Source: Sphingobacteriia bacterium
GTDB taxonomy: Bacteria > Bacteroidota > Bacteroidia > Bacteroidales > 4484-276
Length of the DNA stretch: 33,220 bases
Assembly: GCA_009930115.1 (NCBI GenBank)
Contig: RZYY01000018.1
Location: 1 to 33,220, forward strand
Reading direction: 5' to 3'
A program made the position numbers and the translations under genes. Each line of letters opens with the position of its first letter. Within the stretch, counting starts at the first letter, position 1. The notes under the pieces were generated by a model that was given only the letters and a program-made list of their open reading frames with translations, was not told where the DNA came from and searched no databases. Positions 16,985 through 28,400 of this stretch are shown here, piece by piece.

Positions 16985-19014
16985 AGAGAATAGCTTTGTT
17001 TCTGTTTTAAAGATTCTTTTTCTGTATTTGCAGACAGTGTAAAGGTGAATGTGGTTCCGTGATCGGGTTCGCTTTCAACCTGAATGGAACCATGGTGTTT
17101 TTCAATAAATTCTTTGGTTAGAATGAGTCCAAGCCCGGTACCTTTTTCATTCATTGTTCCGGGTTGCGACTGGCTTTGACTAATGTTGAACAATCCCGAA
17201 AGCTGTTGCTTTGACATACCAACACCGTTATCACTTACTTTTACAGTAATCTGGTTATTCTCAGTAATTGCTGAGAGGATTACCCTGCCGCCTTTGCAGG
17301 TAAATTTGACGGCATTGGAAAGAAGATTTCGCAGAACAGTATGGATCATTGCCCTGTCAGCAAACACTTCAATATTTTCAGTAACATGATTTTCAATCGT
17401 AATTTCTTTTTGTATGGCTGAATGATTTGCCAGAGCAATGGTTTCAGCAGCAAGCTCTCCAAGTGAAAATGTTTCCGGTGAAAATTTGATTCTTCCTGTT
17501 TTCGAGCGGCTCCATTCAAGCAGATTGGTCAGGAGATTAAAAGCCTGATTAGATGATTTGTGGACCATGTCGGCATATTCTCCGAGTATGTCATAGTTTT
17601 TTTCTTTGATTTCTTCGATCAGCAATTCTGAAAATCCTATCATTGCTGTAAAAGGGCTTTTAAGATCATGGGCAATGATAGAGAAAAATTTGTCTTTTTC
17701 GGCATTTGTTAAGGCAAGTTCCTGGTTTTGGGCTGAAATAATGATATTTTGTTCATTAAGTTTCTTCAATAATTTGCGTTGTTTCCTGATTTGAGCGATC
17801 AATATTAGGCTGAAAAAAACAAGTAAAAAAATAATCAGAATGGAAACGGTTATTATCTGGTTGAAATGTTTTTTGCGTTGCTGCAGCAGTAGTTCGTTTT
17901 GGGTTGCTTTTTGTTCAACAAGAATTTTCCTGATTTTCAGCTCCATATCTGCATTGTACATTTTATGCATGGTTTCGGTGTATGCAAAGAGCGAATGATA
18001 AGCTTTTTCGTAATCGCCTTTTTCGGTGTAAAGTCCGTGCAACAGTTCATTAGCCATTCTGATATAGGTAATGACACTGTATTGTGAAGATAACTCAAGT
18101 GCTTTTTCTCCGTATTTGATAGCCTGGTCAATTTGGGATAATCTTCTGTAAAGCCAGCCAGTATTGATCAGGATCAAAGGCAGGTCGGGATGATAATTTT
18201 CTTCGCCGATAATTTGGATGAGTTCATGATAAATCCCGAGCGCCTCAGTCATTTCGTTGATAGTATGATAATAAGCAGCTTCGATGTTTTTACCCGAAAT
18301 TACAATGTCGCTGATATGATAAAGGGTGGCAATGCTGTCGGAAAGTCTCAGGGTAATATTTAGTGAATCCTCAGTGTTTTTTAGTACCGGATAGTTGGAG
18401 CGCAGAAAAGCAAGTGTGTCTGGTGTAATTTGTTCTTCATCAAAAATTTTGCGCAATACCGGGTTATTGACGAAAATCTCGAAATAAATGGCAGCAAGAC
18501 GGTTGTATCCGTAGGCAAGTCCTTTGTTATCGTTTTGATTGATTACGAGCGGCAATGCTTTGTACAAAACAGTGCAGGCAGTCGAATAGTTGCCTGTTGC
18601 TCTGTACGCTTCACCAAGTTCAAGATAACACCATGAAAGCTCCTTATCAAGATGTAAATCTGAAAATATGTCAGCAGCTTTATTCAGTTGTTCGATAGCA
18701 TGTACCGGGTCTCCCCATTTTTTCCAGGCGGTGGCATTCAATTGTAAAGCTTTCCCAAGCTGAGGTTTTTGGTTCAGCGAATCGGCCAGATTAATGGCTT
18801 CTTCCGAAAACTCCAATGACTCATGAGCATCCGGCACAATTTCGGCGAGTTCAATCAGCAATTCGAGCCTGGCTAAAGATGCTGGTGTCTGCTTTATCAA
18901 TTGTCTGAGGCTGTCGGTTTCTGTTTTGTTTTGTGATATTCCGTTGAGCCAGATGGCTATACAAAGAAAGTTAAGCATCAATTTTATCCAGATAATCGTT
19001 TTTATTGATTTCAT
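16981..19014 (-). CDS. TPR-containing membrane sensor histidine kinase
   Basis: The 677-aa protein begins with a signal peptide (about 1-27). A periplasmic region of roughly 355 residues built from TPR-like helical repeats follows (for example ELGEAYRATGNYSTACTVLYKAL and INTGWLYRRLSQIDQAIKYGEKAL). One transmembrane helix spans about 387-409, then a short coiled coil leads into HisKA, with H449 in FFSIIAHDLKSPF. The HATPase domain has LLSNAVKFT, DNGVG and GTGLGL. This periplasmic-TPR architecture is common in Bacteroidota. The ligand is unknown. It lacks a receiver domain, but its stop overlaps the start of the 1019-aa hybrid kinase, so the two are probably made together. It lies 10 bp after the nine-PAS kinase. 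Confidence 0.92.
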   Translation of the reverse strand: MKSIKTIIWIKLMLNFLCIAIWLNGISQNKTETDSLRQLIKQTPASLARLELLIELAEIVPDAHESLEFSEEAINLADSLNQKPQLGKALQLNATAWKKWGDPVHAIEQLNKAADIFSDLHLDKELSWCYLELGEAYRATGNYSTACTVLYKALPLVINQNDNKGLAYGYNRLAAIYFEIFVNNPVLRKIFDEEQITPDTLAFLRSNYPVLKNTEDSLNITLRLSDSIATLYHISDIVISGKNIEAAYYHTINEMTEALGIYHELIQIIGEENYHPDLPLILINTGWLYRRLSQIDQAIKYGEKALELSSQYSVITYIRMANELLHGLYTEKGDYEKAYHSLFAYTETMHKMYNADMELKIRKILVEQKATQNELLLQQRKKHFNQIITVSILIIFLLVFFSLILIAQIRKQRKLLKKLNEQNIIISAQNQELALTNAEKDKFFSIIAHDLKSPFTAMIGFSELLIEEIKEKNYDILGEYADMVHKSSNQAFNLLTNLLEWSRSKTGRIKFSPETFSLGELAAETIALANHSAIQKEITIENHVTENIEVFADRAMIHTVLRNLLSNAVKFTCKGGRVILSAITENNQITVKVSDNGVGMSKQQLSGLFNISQSQSQPGTMNEKGTGLGLILTKEFIEKHHGSIQVESEPDHGTTFTFTLSANTEKESLKQKQSYSL

Positions 19015-19024
19015 GCAGTAGAAA

Positions 19025-22000
19025 TTAAAATGATTTTGGTAGTGTAAAGAAGAATTTACTACCCTTTCCTAACGAACTTTCAACCCAGATTTGGCCACCA
19101 TGTTTTTCGACAAATTCCCGGCAAAGAATTAATCCAAGGCCAGTACCTTTTTCATGGTTTGTTCCCGGTGTTGAGAAATTGCTGTCGATGCGGAATAATT
19201 TCTTTAAGTCATCTCTTGCAATACCAATTCCTGTATCCTGAACAATGACTTTTACCATCTGATCATTTTCGGTGAGAGAAACGTTAATTTCTCCATTTTT
19301 AGATGTAAATTTTACCGCATTGGAGATCAAATTGCGCAATATCGTATTAGTCATTCCTTTGTCAGCATAAACGGTGGCAATAGCTGGTAAACTGTGAGAA
19401 ATGGCAATGGATTTTTGGCCGGCAGCAGGCCGGAGTAATTCTATATTTTCTTTGATCAGACTCACCAGTTCGATATAAGAAGGCTCAAAAATTATACGGC
19501 CTGTCTGCGATCTGGACCACTCGAGCAGGTTTGTAAGCAATTCCAGTGCATGGTTGGATGATCGCAGGATGACTTCAGCCATTTCGTCTATTCCATCGTA
19601 GTCTTTTTGCCGGATTTGTTCAACCATTAGTTCGCTGAAACCTATTATTGCACTGAAGGGGCTTCTGAGGTCATGGGCAATGATTGAAAAGAATTTATCC
19701 TTTGATGCATTGAGTTCCCTGAGATGTTTCTCGTTTTTTTGAAGGGTTTCTTCAGTATGCTTACGAAATGTTATGTCCTGCATAGCTGCAAAAACCTGAT
19801 AGGGATGTCCTTCACCAGGATGAAACTGCGGTATGGCGTCAATAATCAGCCAGTTGTAAGTATCTGTTTCGGGGATGTAAATTCCAATAATTTGATTTAA
19901 CTGGCTTTTCCCGCTTCTCAATGCGACCATTGACGGATGCTCCTCAGGCGGAATTATTTCATATTTTTCGTTAATTACTTTCCACCGTTTGTCGTAGGAG
20001 TCTTTGCCAAGAAGCTGGTTTCGTGTAAGCCCGAGAATTTTTAGTGCAGCATGATTTGCATCAACAATTTTTCCACCGGCATCCTGATAGAAAATACCCT
20101 GCGACAGATTTTCAAAAAGAGTCCGGTATTTGGCTTCATTTTCAATGATAAACTGTTCTGTTTGTTTTTTTAACGTAATATCTCTCACATAGACTGCAAC
20201 TTTCTCAGTTAGCTTGTTATTCAGAAATATTGGATAAATATGGAACTCGTTCCAGTATTTTTCTCTGAAATCTTCGCCTTTTACAGGTTTACCTGTTTTC
20301 AGCACTTTTTGAACCATATCCCTTCGGTTTTGTGCTGTTGTCGGGGGTAAAAGGTCAAAAACATTTTTTCCGATCAAGGCTGCTCTGGTCAATGCAAATC
20401 TTTTGGCATGAGCTTCGTTGCTGTCAATCACTATTCCATCCTTATCGAGCAAAAACACCAAATCGTTGGTTGATTCCATGATTGTTCGTGCATTGGCTTC
20501 TGATTCGGCAAGCTGGCGTTCGAAATCTTTTCTTTCGGTAATATTTCTTACTATGGTCAGTACTTCTTCATTGTTAACCGGAACCATTCTTGCTTCGTAA
20601 TCCTGTTGTCCTTTGCCGGGAATTGTTAATTGATATTCAAATTGTTGAATTTCACCTGTTTTCAGTGCACTTTGTGTTTTTTCTTCCACCATATCGGCAA
20701 AATCGGAGGGAGTAATGTCGCGGTTATTTTTGCCTATTATTTCCTCTTTTTGATAGAATAATTCTCCTTTTGCTGCTTTATAATCGAGATAAACCCCGTT
20801 TTTATCCATTTTGAATACCAAATCAGGAATGGCTTCGATCAGTGCGCGGGTTTGTGCCTGGCTTTTTTCAAGAGCTTCATGATTGAGCATTCGTTGAGTG
20901 ACGTCGCTCCATGAAGCAACAAACCCGTCGCCGAATTTTGATGCTTTGATATCAAAAGCCCTTTTTAATCTCTTGTTTCCATAAACATCATCATACCAAA
21001 GTGATTCTACCAGCAGTTTTTTATCATTTTCCACAACGTTTGTGTATTCGTCGAATAATCCGTTGCTTTTGTGAGAGGGTAAAGTTTCGAGGAGACTTTT
21101 GCCAATTTGTTCCTGTTTGGAAAGGTTATTCAGCTGACAGGCCATATCGTTTACATAGTCAATGGTAAAATCGACGATTTTGCCTTCATCATTTCTTACT
21201 GCAGTGTATATTCCGAACGCATCCATAAGTACTTCGAGAGAGGATTCGAACTTTTGCTCGTTCAACCTGAGTGCTGACTGTGCCTGCTTGAATTCGTCGA
21301 TATTCTGGAACGACCCCTGAACCTTGGTAACTCTGCCGTTTTCATCTCTGACTGCTTCACCGTTTACCTTCACCCATACCCGTTTCTTTTTTGCAGTGAT
21401 GATTTCAATTTCCTCGTTAAACGGAATACCATCAGCAACACAATAATTAAACAGACTTCTGATTCTCTGTTGCCATTCCGGTGCATAAAACCCAATGGCT
21501 TCTTCGATGGTTGGAGAATAACCTGCAGGCATTTCATGAATTGCTGCCACAACTTCTGACCAAATTATCCTGTCTTCACCAACATTGACCATCCACCCTC
21601 CGAATTTTGCAGTTTCGCCTGCAATCCTTAAAAGTGTCAGGTTGGATTTGAGCTCATTTTCGATTGTTTTTTTGAGTGTTATGTCATCAACCATCCCTTC
21701 GAAATAAAGAATATTTCCTTCATTATCCTTTACTGCACGTGCTTTTTCGTTGACAAAGATTTTATCCCCGTTTTTTTTGATCCACACTGATTCCAAACCA
21801 TTTACTTCCCCTGTTTCTTTTAGCTCATACAGAAAGATTTCCCTGGGATTTTCGGGATCAAATCCATGCAGTTTTAAATTGCGTTGAACAAGTTGTTCGG
21901 CATCAGTATAGCCGAGCATCCTGACCAGTGCAGGATTGGCCATGATAATCCGGCCGTCCGGCGTAGTGCGGTAGATGCCAATTGGAGCATTCTCGAAAAG

Positions 22001-23212
22001 ATTTCGAAAATCTTCCTCACTTTTTCTGATTTTTTCTTCGATAATTCTTTTGTCCGTAATGTCTTCTCCGGAACTCAATGTGCCTGCAAATGAACCATCT
22101 TCGTTGTAAAGTATAACATTATGCCAAAAAATCAGACGTTCCTGATGATTGCAGGTTAAAATCGTATTTTCATAAAACTCGGCAGACAACTTTTCTCCTT
22201 TTGACATCATTTCGAAGACAGCTTTTACTTTCTCCCTGTTTTCTTCAGGTAAGAAGTTGTCAAACCAGTTTTTGCCGATCAGTTCTTCTTCTGTATAGTC
22301 CAGTAGCTCACAGCATTTCTTATTGGCCATTGAAATACACCCAAAACGATCAATTCTGAGAAAAATAAAACCAGCGAGATTCAGGTATAACTTTGCCGTA
22401 TCGCGTTCCTTTTTTATTTCCTGTTCATTTTTGATGCGATTGCTTATATCTCTGGCAAGACCCAAAACGTAGAAATGGTTTTCAAATTCAATTTTTCCTA
22501 AGGTAATCTCGGCTGGATAAAAACTCCCGTCTTTTTTTCGGTGTCTGACTTCAATGGTTTTTTCGGAAAGATGTCTCAGTGTGTTCCAGATGTTTTTCTT
22601 GTCAAGCCTCTTGGATGCGTCAGGATCAATATCAAATACACTCATCTGAAGCAGCTCTTCGTGGGAATAGCCTGTCAGGACGGATGCTGCTCTGTTTACA
22701 TCAACCAGGTTTCCTTGCATATCATGTAAAAACATAGCCTGATGACTTTGCTCAACGATCGCCCTGAATTTTATTTCACTTGCCTGAAGCGATTTTTCCA
22801 CCAGCCGGTAACGGGTAATGTCACGTCCAGTTACAGCAACTCCGTAAATTTTTCCCGATTTTGTTACAATTGGTCTGAAATAGAACTCAATGATTGCATT
22901 GTGTTCTGAAGCAGATGTTTCGAGTTCGATGTTAAATTCTTCATGTGTTTGAAGAACACGGTCATAATAGTTTTTCCATTTTTTTTGATTTAAAACCGGA
23001 ATTTTTTGATGCATGATATTTTCGCCAACAGATAGTTTCAGGCCGTAATTTTTAGAAGTTAACAGGTCAAAGGCCTTGTTTTTCCAAACCAGTCTGTACT
23101 TTTCATCCACTGCCCACATCAAGTCTGTTGTCATTTCCAGCAACATTTCCTGAATCTCTGCCGATGACAAGTCTTCAACATCCGGCTTTTTGTCTTTATC
23201 ATGTGTTTTCAT
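19025..23212 (-). CDS. Cytoplasmic multi-PAS sensor histidine kinase (about nine PAS domains)
   Basis: The 1395-aa protein has no signal peptide or membrane helix. I count nine consecutive PAS-type units of 120-145 residues between 1 and about 1161. Most begin with a FR-x-(I/L)-x-E-type helix and end in DIT or DIS (for example GRDITRYR, GLARDIS, GEDITDKR, VDDITLKK, VRNITERK, VRDITLKK, MQDITFRK). The kinase core follows: H1180 in FFSIIAHDLRSPF, the N-box NLISNAVKF near 1298, DTGIG and GTGLGL. There is no receiver. I cannot assign heme, flavin or other cofactors to any PAS unit. The core is very like those of the 677-aa and 715-aa kinases, so these are probably paralogues. It lies 55 bp after the 7TM kinase gene. 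Confidence 0.93.
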   Translation of the reverse strand: MKTHDKDKKPDVEDLSSAEIQEMLLEMTTDLMWAVDEKYRLVWKNKAFDLLTSKNYGLKLSVGENIMHQKIPVLNQKKWKNYYDRVLQTHEEFNIELETSASEHNAIIEFYFRPIVTKSGKIYGVAVTGRDITRYRLVEKSLQASEIKFRAIVEQSHQAMFLHDMQGNLVDVNRAASVLTGYSHEELLQMSVFDIDPDASKRLDKKNIWNTLRHLSEKTIEVRHRKKDGSFYPAEITLGKIEFENHFYVLGLARDISNRIKNEQEIKKERDTAKLYLNLAGFIFLRIDRFGCISMANKKCCELLDYTEEELIGKNWFDNFLPEENREKVKAVFEMMSKGEKLSAEFYENTILTCNHQERLIFWHNVILYNEDGSFAGTLSSGEDITDKRIIEEKIRKSEEDFRNLFENAPIGIYRTTPDGRIIMANPALVRMLGYTDAEQLVQRNLKLHGFDPENPREIFLYELKETGEVNGLESVWIKKNGDKIFVNEKARAVKDNEGNILYFEGMVDDITLKKTIENELKSNLTLLRIAGETAKFGGWMVNVGEDRIIWSEVVAAIHEMPAGYSPTIEEAIGFYAPEWQQRIRSLFNYCVADGIPFNEEIEIITAKKKRVWVKVNGEAVRDENGRVTKVQGSFQNIDEFKQAQSALRLNEQKFESSLEVLMDAFGIYTAVRNDEGKIVDFTIDYVNDMACQLNNLSKQEQIGKSLLETLPSHKSNGLFDEYTNVVENDKKLLVESLWYDDVYGNKRLKRAFDIKASKFGDGFVASWSDVTQRMLNHEALEKSQAQTRALIEAIPDLVFKMDKNGVYLDYKAAKGELFYQKEEIIGKNNRDITPSDFADMVEEKTQSALKTGEIQQFEYQLTIPGKGQQDYEARMVPVNNEEVLTIVRNITERKDFERQLAESEANARTIMESTNDLVFLLDKDGIVIDSNEAHAKRFALTRAALIGKNVFDLLPPTTAQNRRDMVQKVLKTGKPVKGEDFREKYWNEFHIYPIFLNNKLTEKVAVYVRDITLKKQTEQFIIENEAKYRTLFENLSQGIFYQDAGGKIVDANHAALKILGLTRNQLLGKDSYDKRWKVINEKYEIIPPEEHPSMVALRSGKSQLNQIIGIYIPETDTYNWLIIDAIPQFHPGEGHPYQVFAAMQDITFRKHTEETLQKNEKHLRELNASKDKFFSIIAHDLRSPFSAIIGFSELMVEQIRQKDYDGIDEMAEVILRSSNHALELLTNLLEWSRSQTGRIIFEPSYIELVSLIKENIELLRPAAGQKSIAISHSLPAIATVYADKGMTNTILRNLISNAVKFTSKNGEINVSLTENDQMVKVIVQDTGIGIARDDLKKLFRIDSNFSTPGTNHEKGTGLGLILCREFVEKHGGQIWVESSLGKGSKFFFTLPKSF

Positions 23213-23267
23213 ATTGTGATTTTATTGGGTAATAATTTACTTGTTTCTTATACTTTTATGACCATGG

Positions 23268-25415
23268 CTAACTTGTTTCAAATTTATTATTTTTTTGGAC
23301 AGGTAAAGTAAAATAAAATGTGCTTCCAATACCCTGCTGACTTTTCACCCATATTTTCCCTCCGTGTTTTTCGACAAATTCACGACAGAGGATAAGTCCC
23401 AGTCCGGTGCTGGGTTCTCCTTCAGTTCCATAAGTACTGTAATCTTCGTTTATGCGAAAGAGTTTTTCAATGTCAGAAGATTTAATCCCGACGCCGGTAT
23501 CGGTTACCTGAACTTCAATCATACTGTCAGCATTGGCATTTGCCTCAATGGTTACCTTTCCTCCCCTGAAGGTGAATTTTATAGCATTTGAGATCAAATT
23601 CCGAAACACTGACTGAATCATTTTTTCATCTACCAGCACATGTATATCAGGGTGAACATTGTTGATAATCCTGATTTCCTTTTTTGCCGCATTTTCAGCA
23701 AGTGTTTCCACACTCTGAATAACAAGGCGGATCAACGGATAATTAAATTTCTCGATAAACAACTCTTTTCGTTGCAGCCTCGACCATTCGAGCAGATTTT
23801 CGAGCAGGCCAAACAAGAGAAGGGCTGACTTGCGTATATCCTGGGCATAGCTTCTCATTTCGTCTATCGTCAGTTCGAATGATTCGTCGGTCATGAGTTC
23901 GGTAAAACCGAGGAATGCATTGAAAGGACTGCGAAGATCATGGGCAATAATTGAAAAAAAGCGGTCTTTTTCAGCATTGGTTCTTTCCAGCTCCATGTTT
24001 TTTGTTCTGATTTTTTCTTCTGCTTCCAGACGATCTGTAATGTCTTCAACCACACCGATACCGCCGGTAACTTCCCCGGTATCGCTGACAATGGCCTCAA
24101 AAATCACTCTTACGGGTGTTGTTTTATCAGCAGTTACTGATTTGTAAATTCCTTCCATTCTTGCTTTATTGCCTTCAAGCGCTGTTTTCAGGATACTGAC
24201 AATACGCTGGTCGGGCAAATTCATCATATTTAACCCGATCAGTTTTTCCCTTGATGAACCGATTATACGTACCAGTTCATCATTGCAAATCGTGATAATA
24301 CCTTCTTTGTCAAAATAAATGACTCCCAGCGGGGCATTCTCAACAATCAGTCTGAATCTTTCTTCACTCTCTCTTCGCCGTTTTTCGGCAAGGCGTCTTT
24401 CAGTGATGTCGTGCACGATGAGCATTTTGCCAAGTTCGGTTCCATGGTAATCAATTAATTGTGATGAAGTTATGCTGAAGTTTCTTAGGTTATCATTTTG
24501 CAGAATCTGAAATTCAAATTGGTGATTCAGCGAATTGGTTTGGACGAAGTGAATTACATCAGGATAATGATGAAACAAAGCATCTAAATTTATTCCGACA
24601 TCTTTTGAAGTGATTCCGAACAGTTGTTTTGCAGCGTTATTAAGATCAACCAGACGATTTTGCAGGTCGAAAACCAACACCGAATCAGGCAATTTATCAA
24701 AAAGCAGATTTCGGGCCATGGGAGCCATGCTGAACAAATTATACTGCGACAAACCGATGTAAATCACAGCAGCCATCAATGCGCTGGAAAACGGAACAGG
24801 GTCAAGTCCCCAGGGGAAAACTTTCAGCAGATAGGCAAGATAGACCACAAAGGGGATTAACGTACAAAAGAGAATAATTCCCGACTGCAGTCGAAAAACC
24901 GGGGCCGACCTGAGCCACATCCTGAACAGAAGAATGAAACTTAAGAGAAAAACCAGAATGGTGTAAATTTGATGCATCCAGTACCATGTTCCGGGCGAAA
25001 AAGCAAAAGCATGAAAATAGCCATTGTGGTGAATCATAGAATCTGTGAGGAAAAAATGATGGTAATCATTGGTTATTACCATCAGCGTTGTAATCACCGG
25101 AACTATTAAAACAGCAATGCGGAAAGGGATACTGAGTTTGTGTTTTTGTCCCGAGTAACTGATTACAAAGAAGAAGTAAAATGCTGGTATGTAAGGTATT
25201 CCCAAATATTCAAGGCGGTAAAAAATCCAGATAAAAGAAAACTGGAAGGAAGCAACTTCAAGAGCGTAAAAAGCCGAGTAAACAGCTCCTGCAACAAGTG
25301 ATAGGATAAAATAACCGATTCCCGGTATCTTTCTATAACTCCACAGTGCAATGATCAGACTCGCCGTGATCAGTGTTGACATGAAAACTATAAAGGCAAA
25401 AAGATTTAGAGACAT
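23268..25415 (-). CDS. Membrane histidine kinase with N-terminal 7TM region and two PAS domains
   Basis: The 715-aa protein starts with about seven transmembrane helices in residues 1-222, matching the 'histidine kinase N-terminal 7TM' type. Two PAS domains (about 235-345 and 350-462) each end in a DIT motif (HDITER, EDITDR), followed by a short coiled coil. The kinase core has H492 in FFSIIAHDLRSPF, NLISNAIKF, DTGVG and STGLGL. It has no receiver domain. The GTEGEPSTGLGL stretch near 670-681 is identical to the one in the truncated kinase at the right edge of the window, which points to a close relation. The ligand is unknown. It lies 45 bp downstream of the 1541-aa hybrid kinase. Confidence 0.92.
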   Translation of the reverse strand: MSLNLFAFIVFMSTLITASLIIALWSYRKIPGIGYFILSLVAGAVYSAFYALEVASFQFSFIWIFYRLEYLGIPYIPAFYFFFVISYSGQKHKLSIPFRIAVLIVPVITTLMVITNDYHHFFLTDSMIHHNGYFHAFAFSPGTWYWMHQIYTILVFLLSFILLFRMWLRSAPVFRLQSGIILFCTLIPFVVYLAYLLKVFPWGLDPVPFSSALMAAVIYIGLSQYNLFSMAPMARNLLFDKLPDSVLVFDLQNRLVDLNNAAKQLFGITSKDVGINLDALFHHYPDVIHFVQTNSLNHQFEFQILQNDNLRNFSITSSQLIDYHGTELGKMLIVHDITERRLAEKRRRESEERFRLIVENAPLGVIYFDKEGIITICNDELVRIIGSSREKLIGLNMMNLPDQRIVSILKTALEGNKARMEGIYKSVTADKTTPVRVIFEAIVSDTGEVTGGIGVVEDITDRLEAEEKIRTKNMELERTNAEKDRFFSIIAHDLRSPFNAFLGFTELMTDESFELTIDEMRSYAQDIRKSALLLFGLLENLLEWSRLQRKELFIEKFNYPLIRLVIQSVETLAENAAKKEIRIINNVHPDIHVLVDEKMIQSVFRNLISNAIKFTFRGGKVTIEANANADSMIEVQVTDTGVGIKSSDIEKLFRINEDYSTYGTEGEPSTGLGLILCREFVEKHGGKIWVKSQQGIGSTFYFTLPVQKNNKFETS

Positions 25416-25460
25416 ATTTCAATATTTTGATCAGCTGCTTATTTTTTTCAAATTTAATTA

Positions 25461-28400
25461 TTAACTGATTTTAATGCCAGCTTTATTTAATTTGAGCCAA
25501 AGCAATTCTTTTTTTAGCGGTTTGGCAATATAATCATCACAACCGGCCTGAAGAATACGATGCTCGTCACCGGTAAGTGCATGGGCAGTAACAGCAATAA
25601 TGGGTAATGGTTTTCTGAAGGATTTGATCTGTTTTGTAGCTTCAATACCATCCATTAACGGCATTTTGATATCCATGAGTACTAATGAAATTTCCGGATG
25701 GGTCCGGCACAATTCTACTGCTTCTTGTCCGTTTCGTGCGCGCATCAGATTTACCGAAGCTTTGCGCAGCAGAATGTCGAGAAAAAAATAATTGGAATCA
25801 TCATCCTCTGCTATCAGCACTAATGGTTCATTTTCATTATTTACTTCCGCAAAATTTTCGTTTGTTTTAGTTTTTGATGAAAATGTTGAAGTTACAGGCA
25901 GGGTAAATCTGAATTCGGAGCCTTTTTCTTTCTCCGAAATTACACTGATATCCCCTCCGAGTAATTTCAGAATACCTTTTGTGATCGTCAGCCCCAGTCC
26001 GCTTCCTTCATAATTGCGGGTGCTGCTGTTTTCTTCCTGGTTGAATGCATCAAAAATACTTTTGAGGGCTTCTGAACTTATTCCAATCCCGGTATCTTTA
26101 ACAAAAAACTCAATATGATCGTTCTCAATCTCATAACCGGTTGATACTTCACCAGCTTTTGTGAATTTAACGGCATTTCCTAAAAGATGAAAAAGCACTT
26201 TTTTCAGCAATTCCCGGTCGGATAATAACTGAATGTGTTGTTCATGAATTGGGGAAAGATAGCTGAATCTGATTTTTTTGACACGACATTTTTGTTCTAT
26301 AGTGCTGCACACTTCATCGAAAAGCTGATTGAGGTCGAATGTTGCAATAACAGGGGTAAGGTTTCCCGAAGCAATGAGCGATGCGTCCATATAATCGTTG
26401 ATGGTGTTGATGAGCCTTTCGGTGCTCGATTGAAGAATTTCCATGTAGGAATCCTTTTCTTCTTCGCTAAGTCCCGGTTGAGAAATGAGTTGCCCAAAAC
26501 CGGTGATGCCATTGAGTGGTGTTCGGATTTCGTGGGAAATGTTATTCATAAAAGCAGTTTTAAGCCGGGCACCTGCTTCTGCCTGGTCTTTGGCAACAAT
26601 CAGGTCTGCAATCATTTTCTTCCGGTCAGTAATATCTTCCTTAACACCGACGAAATGAGTAATTATACCCTCATCGTTGATTAGAGGAGATATGCTGACA
26701 CTTTCCCAGTAAAGCTCTCCGTTTTTCTTTTTGTTTAGCAGTTCGCCTGACCAGTCTTTACCACTGGTTATTGTTTCCCAGAGTTTTTTGTAGAAAGCTT
26801 CATTTTGTTCTCCCGATTTTAAAATATTAGGATTATGGCCGATGGCTTCTTCAGCCGAAAAACCGGTAAGCTGGGTAAATTTGGGATTGACGAACTCAAT
26901 GTTTCCATGTGGATCTGTAATAATGATACTTGCCGGACTCTGAATGATTGCTTTGGATAATTTAAGGCTGTTGAGCTCGGCATTTTTTTGTTCGATATAG
27001 ATACTGAGCTGATTGGCTATGATCTCGAGCATTTCCTTACTTGCCTTGTCGTAGGCATTCGGATTGGAGTAACTTTGGATAATCATCACACCAATCGGTT
27101 TATTGTTAATAATAAGCGGTACGCCCAGCCAGCATTCTGCTCTTGACCCTCTTAAAACAATCTTGTTTTGTTCGGCCAGACTCAGAATGTCTTTTTTTTG
27201 AAGAAGAAGTCCGTGTTTTTTCCGTATTACCAAACCCGTCAGTGAATTTGTTGCAGGCCATGATGGCGGGGTTTTGGTTTTTTCATCTGCTTCAAATGGT
27301 GAAGTCAGTAAACCTGTTTTTTCGTCGTAAAGCGCAATGATGAAGTTGGTGGTGTCGAGCAGAGTACTCAGCTCGTTGCGAACTACCTCAAAAAGTTGAT
27401 AAAGGTTTTTGGCTTTTACCACTGCATCAGCTATATTATATTGCACCTTGTTGACTGTATCGGTGTGGATTCGACGCGTTATGTCTCTGTAATTGCCTAC
27501 AATAGCCCTCACTCCCGATTCATTAAGCATGTTGGTGAGCGTTGCTTCCAGCCAGACTGTTGAGCCGTTTTTGTGAAGAGCTCTTACATTGAATCTTTTG
27601 CTCCCGCCGATTTGCATTCTCAGTAATTCGGTCAGGAGTTTTTTAACCATGATGGTGTCTTCCGGATGAACCATGTGGTAAACATTGGTGCCGACAACTT
27701 CTTCCGGATCATAACCCAGAATTGGTGTAAGTCCGGGGCTTTTATAAAGGATTGTTCCATCAATGGCATACAAAGAAATGATGTCTCTGCTGTTTTGTAC
27801 CAGCGATCTGAATTTCGCTTCCTGAAGCTTCAGCTCCTGTTCGGCCATTTTTTGATTTGTTATGTCAAGATTGAGAATGATGGCGCCTGTGATGTTCCCA
27901 TGTTGGTCATTAATCGGAGATGCCGAAAAAATGATGATTCGCTTTTCGCCCTTAAAGGTTATAATTTCGAGAAGTTCATCAGCAATATTTACCCCCTCTT
28001 TCAAACAAGGGAGAATGCCCCAGTCGCGCAGGTTAACCTTTTCTCCTGAATGAATTCTGATTGCAGTAAAGGAACTAAAATCTTCATTATTTATCAGTTT
28101 TTCTATTCCCCATAAATCTTTTGCAACATCATTTACTTTTACTACCATGCCGGTTTTATCCAAAAACCATATCCCTACAGGAAGGGTTTCGAATATTTTT
28201 TCCACGGTTAGTTCGGTATTTTTGGAAATTTCAAGCAAACGTTTACTTTCGGAGATATCGGTAATAAATCCTTCGAGAAATTCAACCTTATCGTCGCTGT
28301 CGTAAACTCCCTGCCCGCGTTCCCAGACCCATCTGATTTCACCGTTTTTTGTCACAATTTCGTATTCCGCTTCGAAAAAATCTTTTCTGCTGGTAAAATC

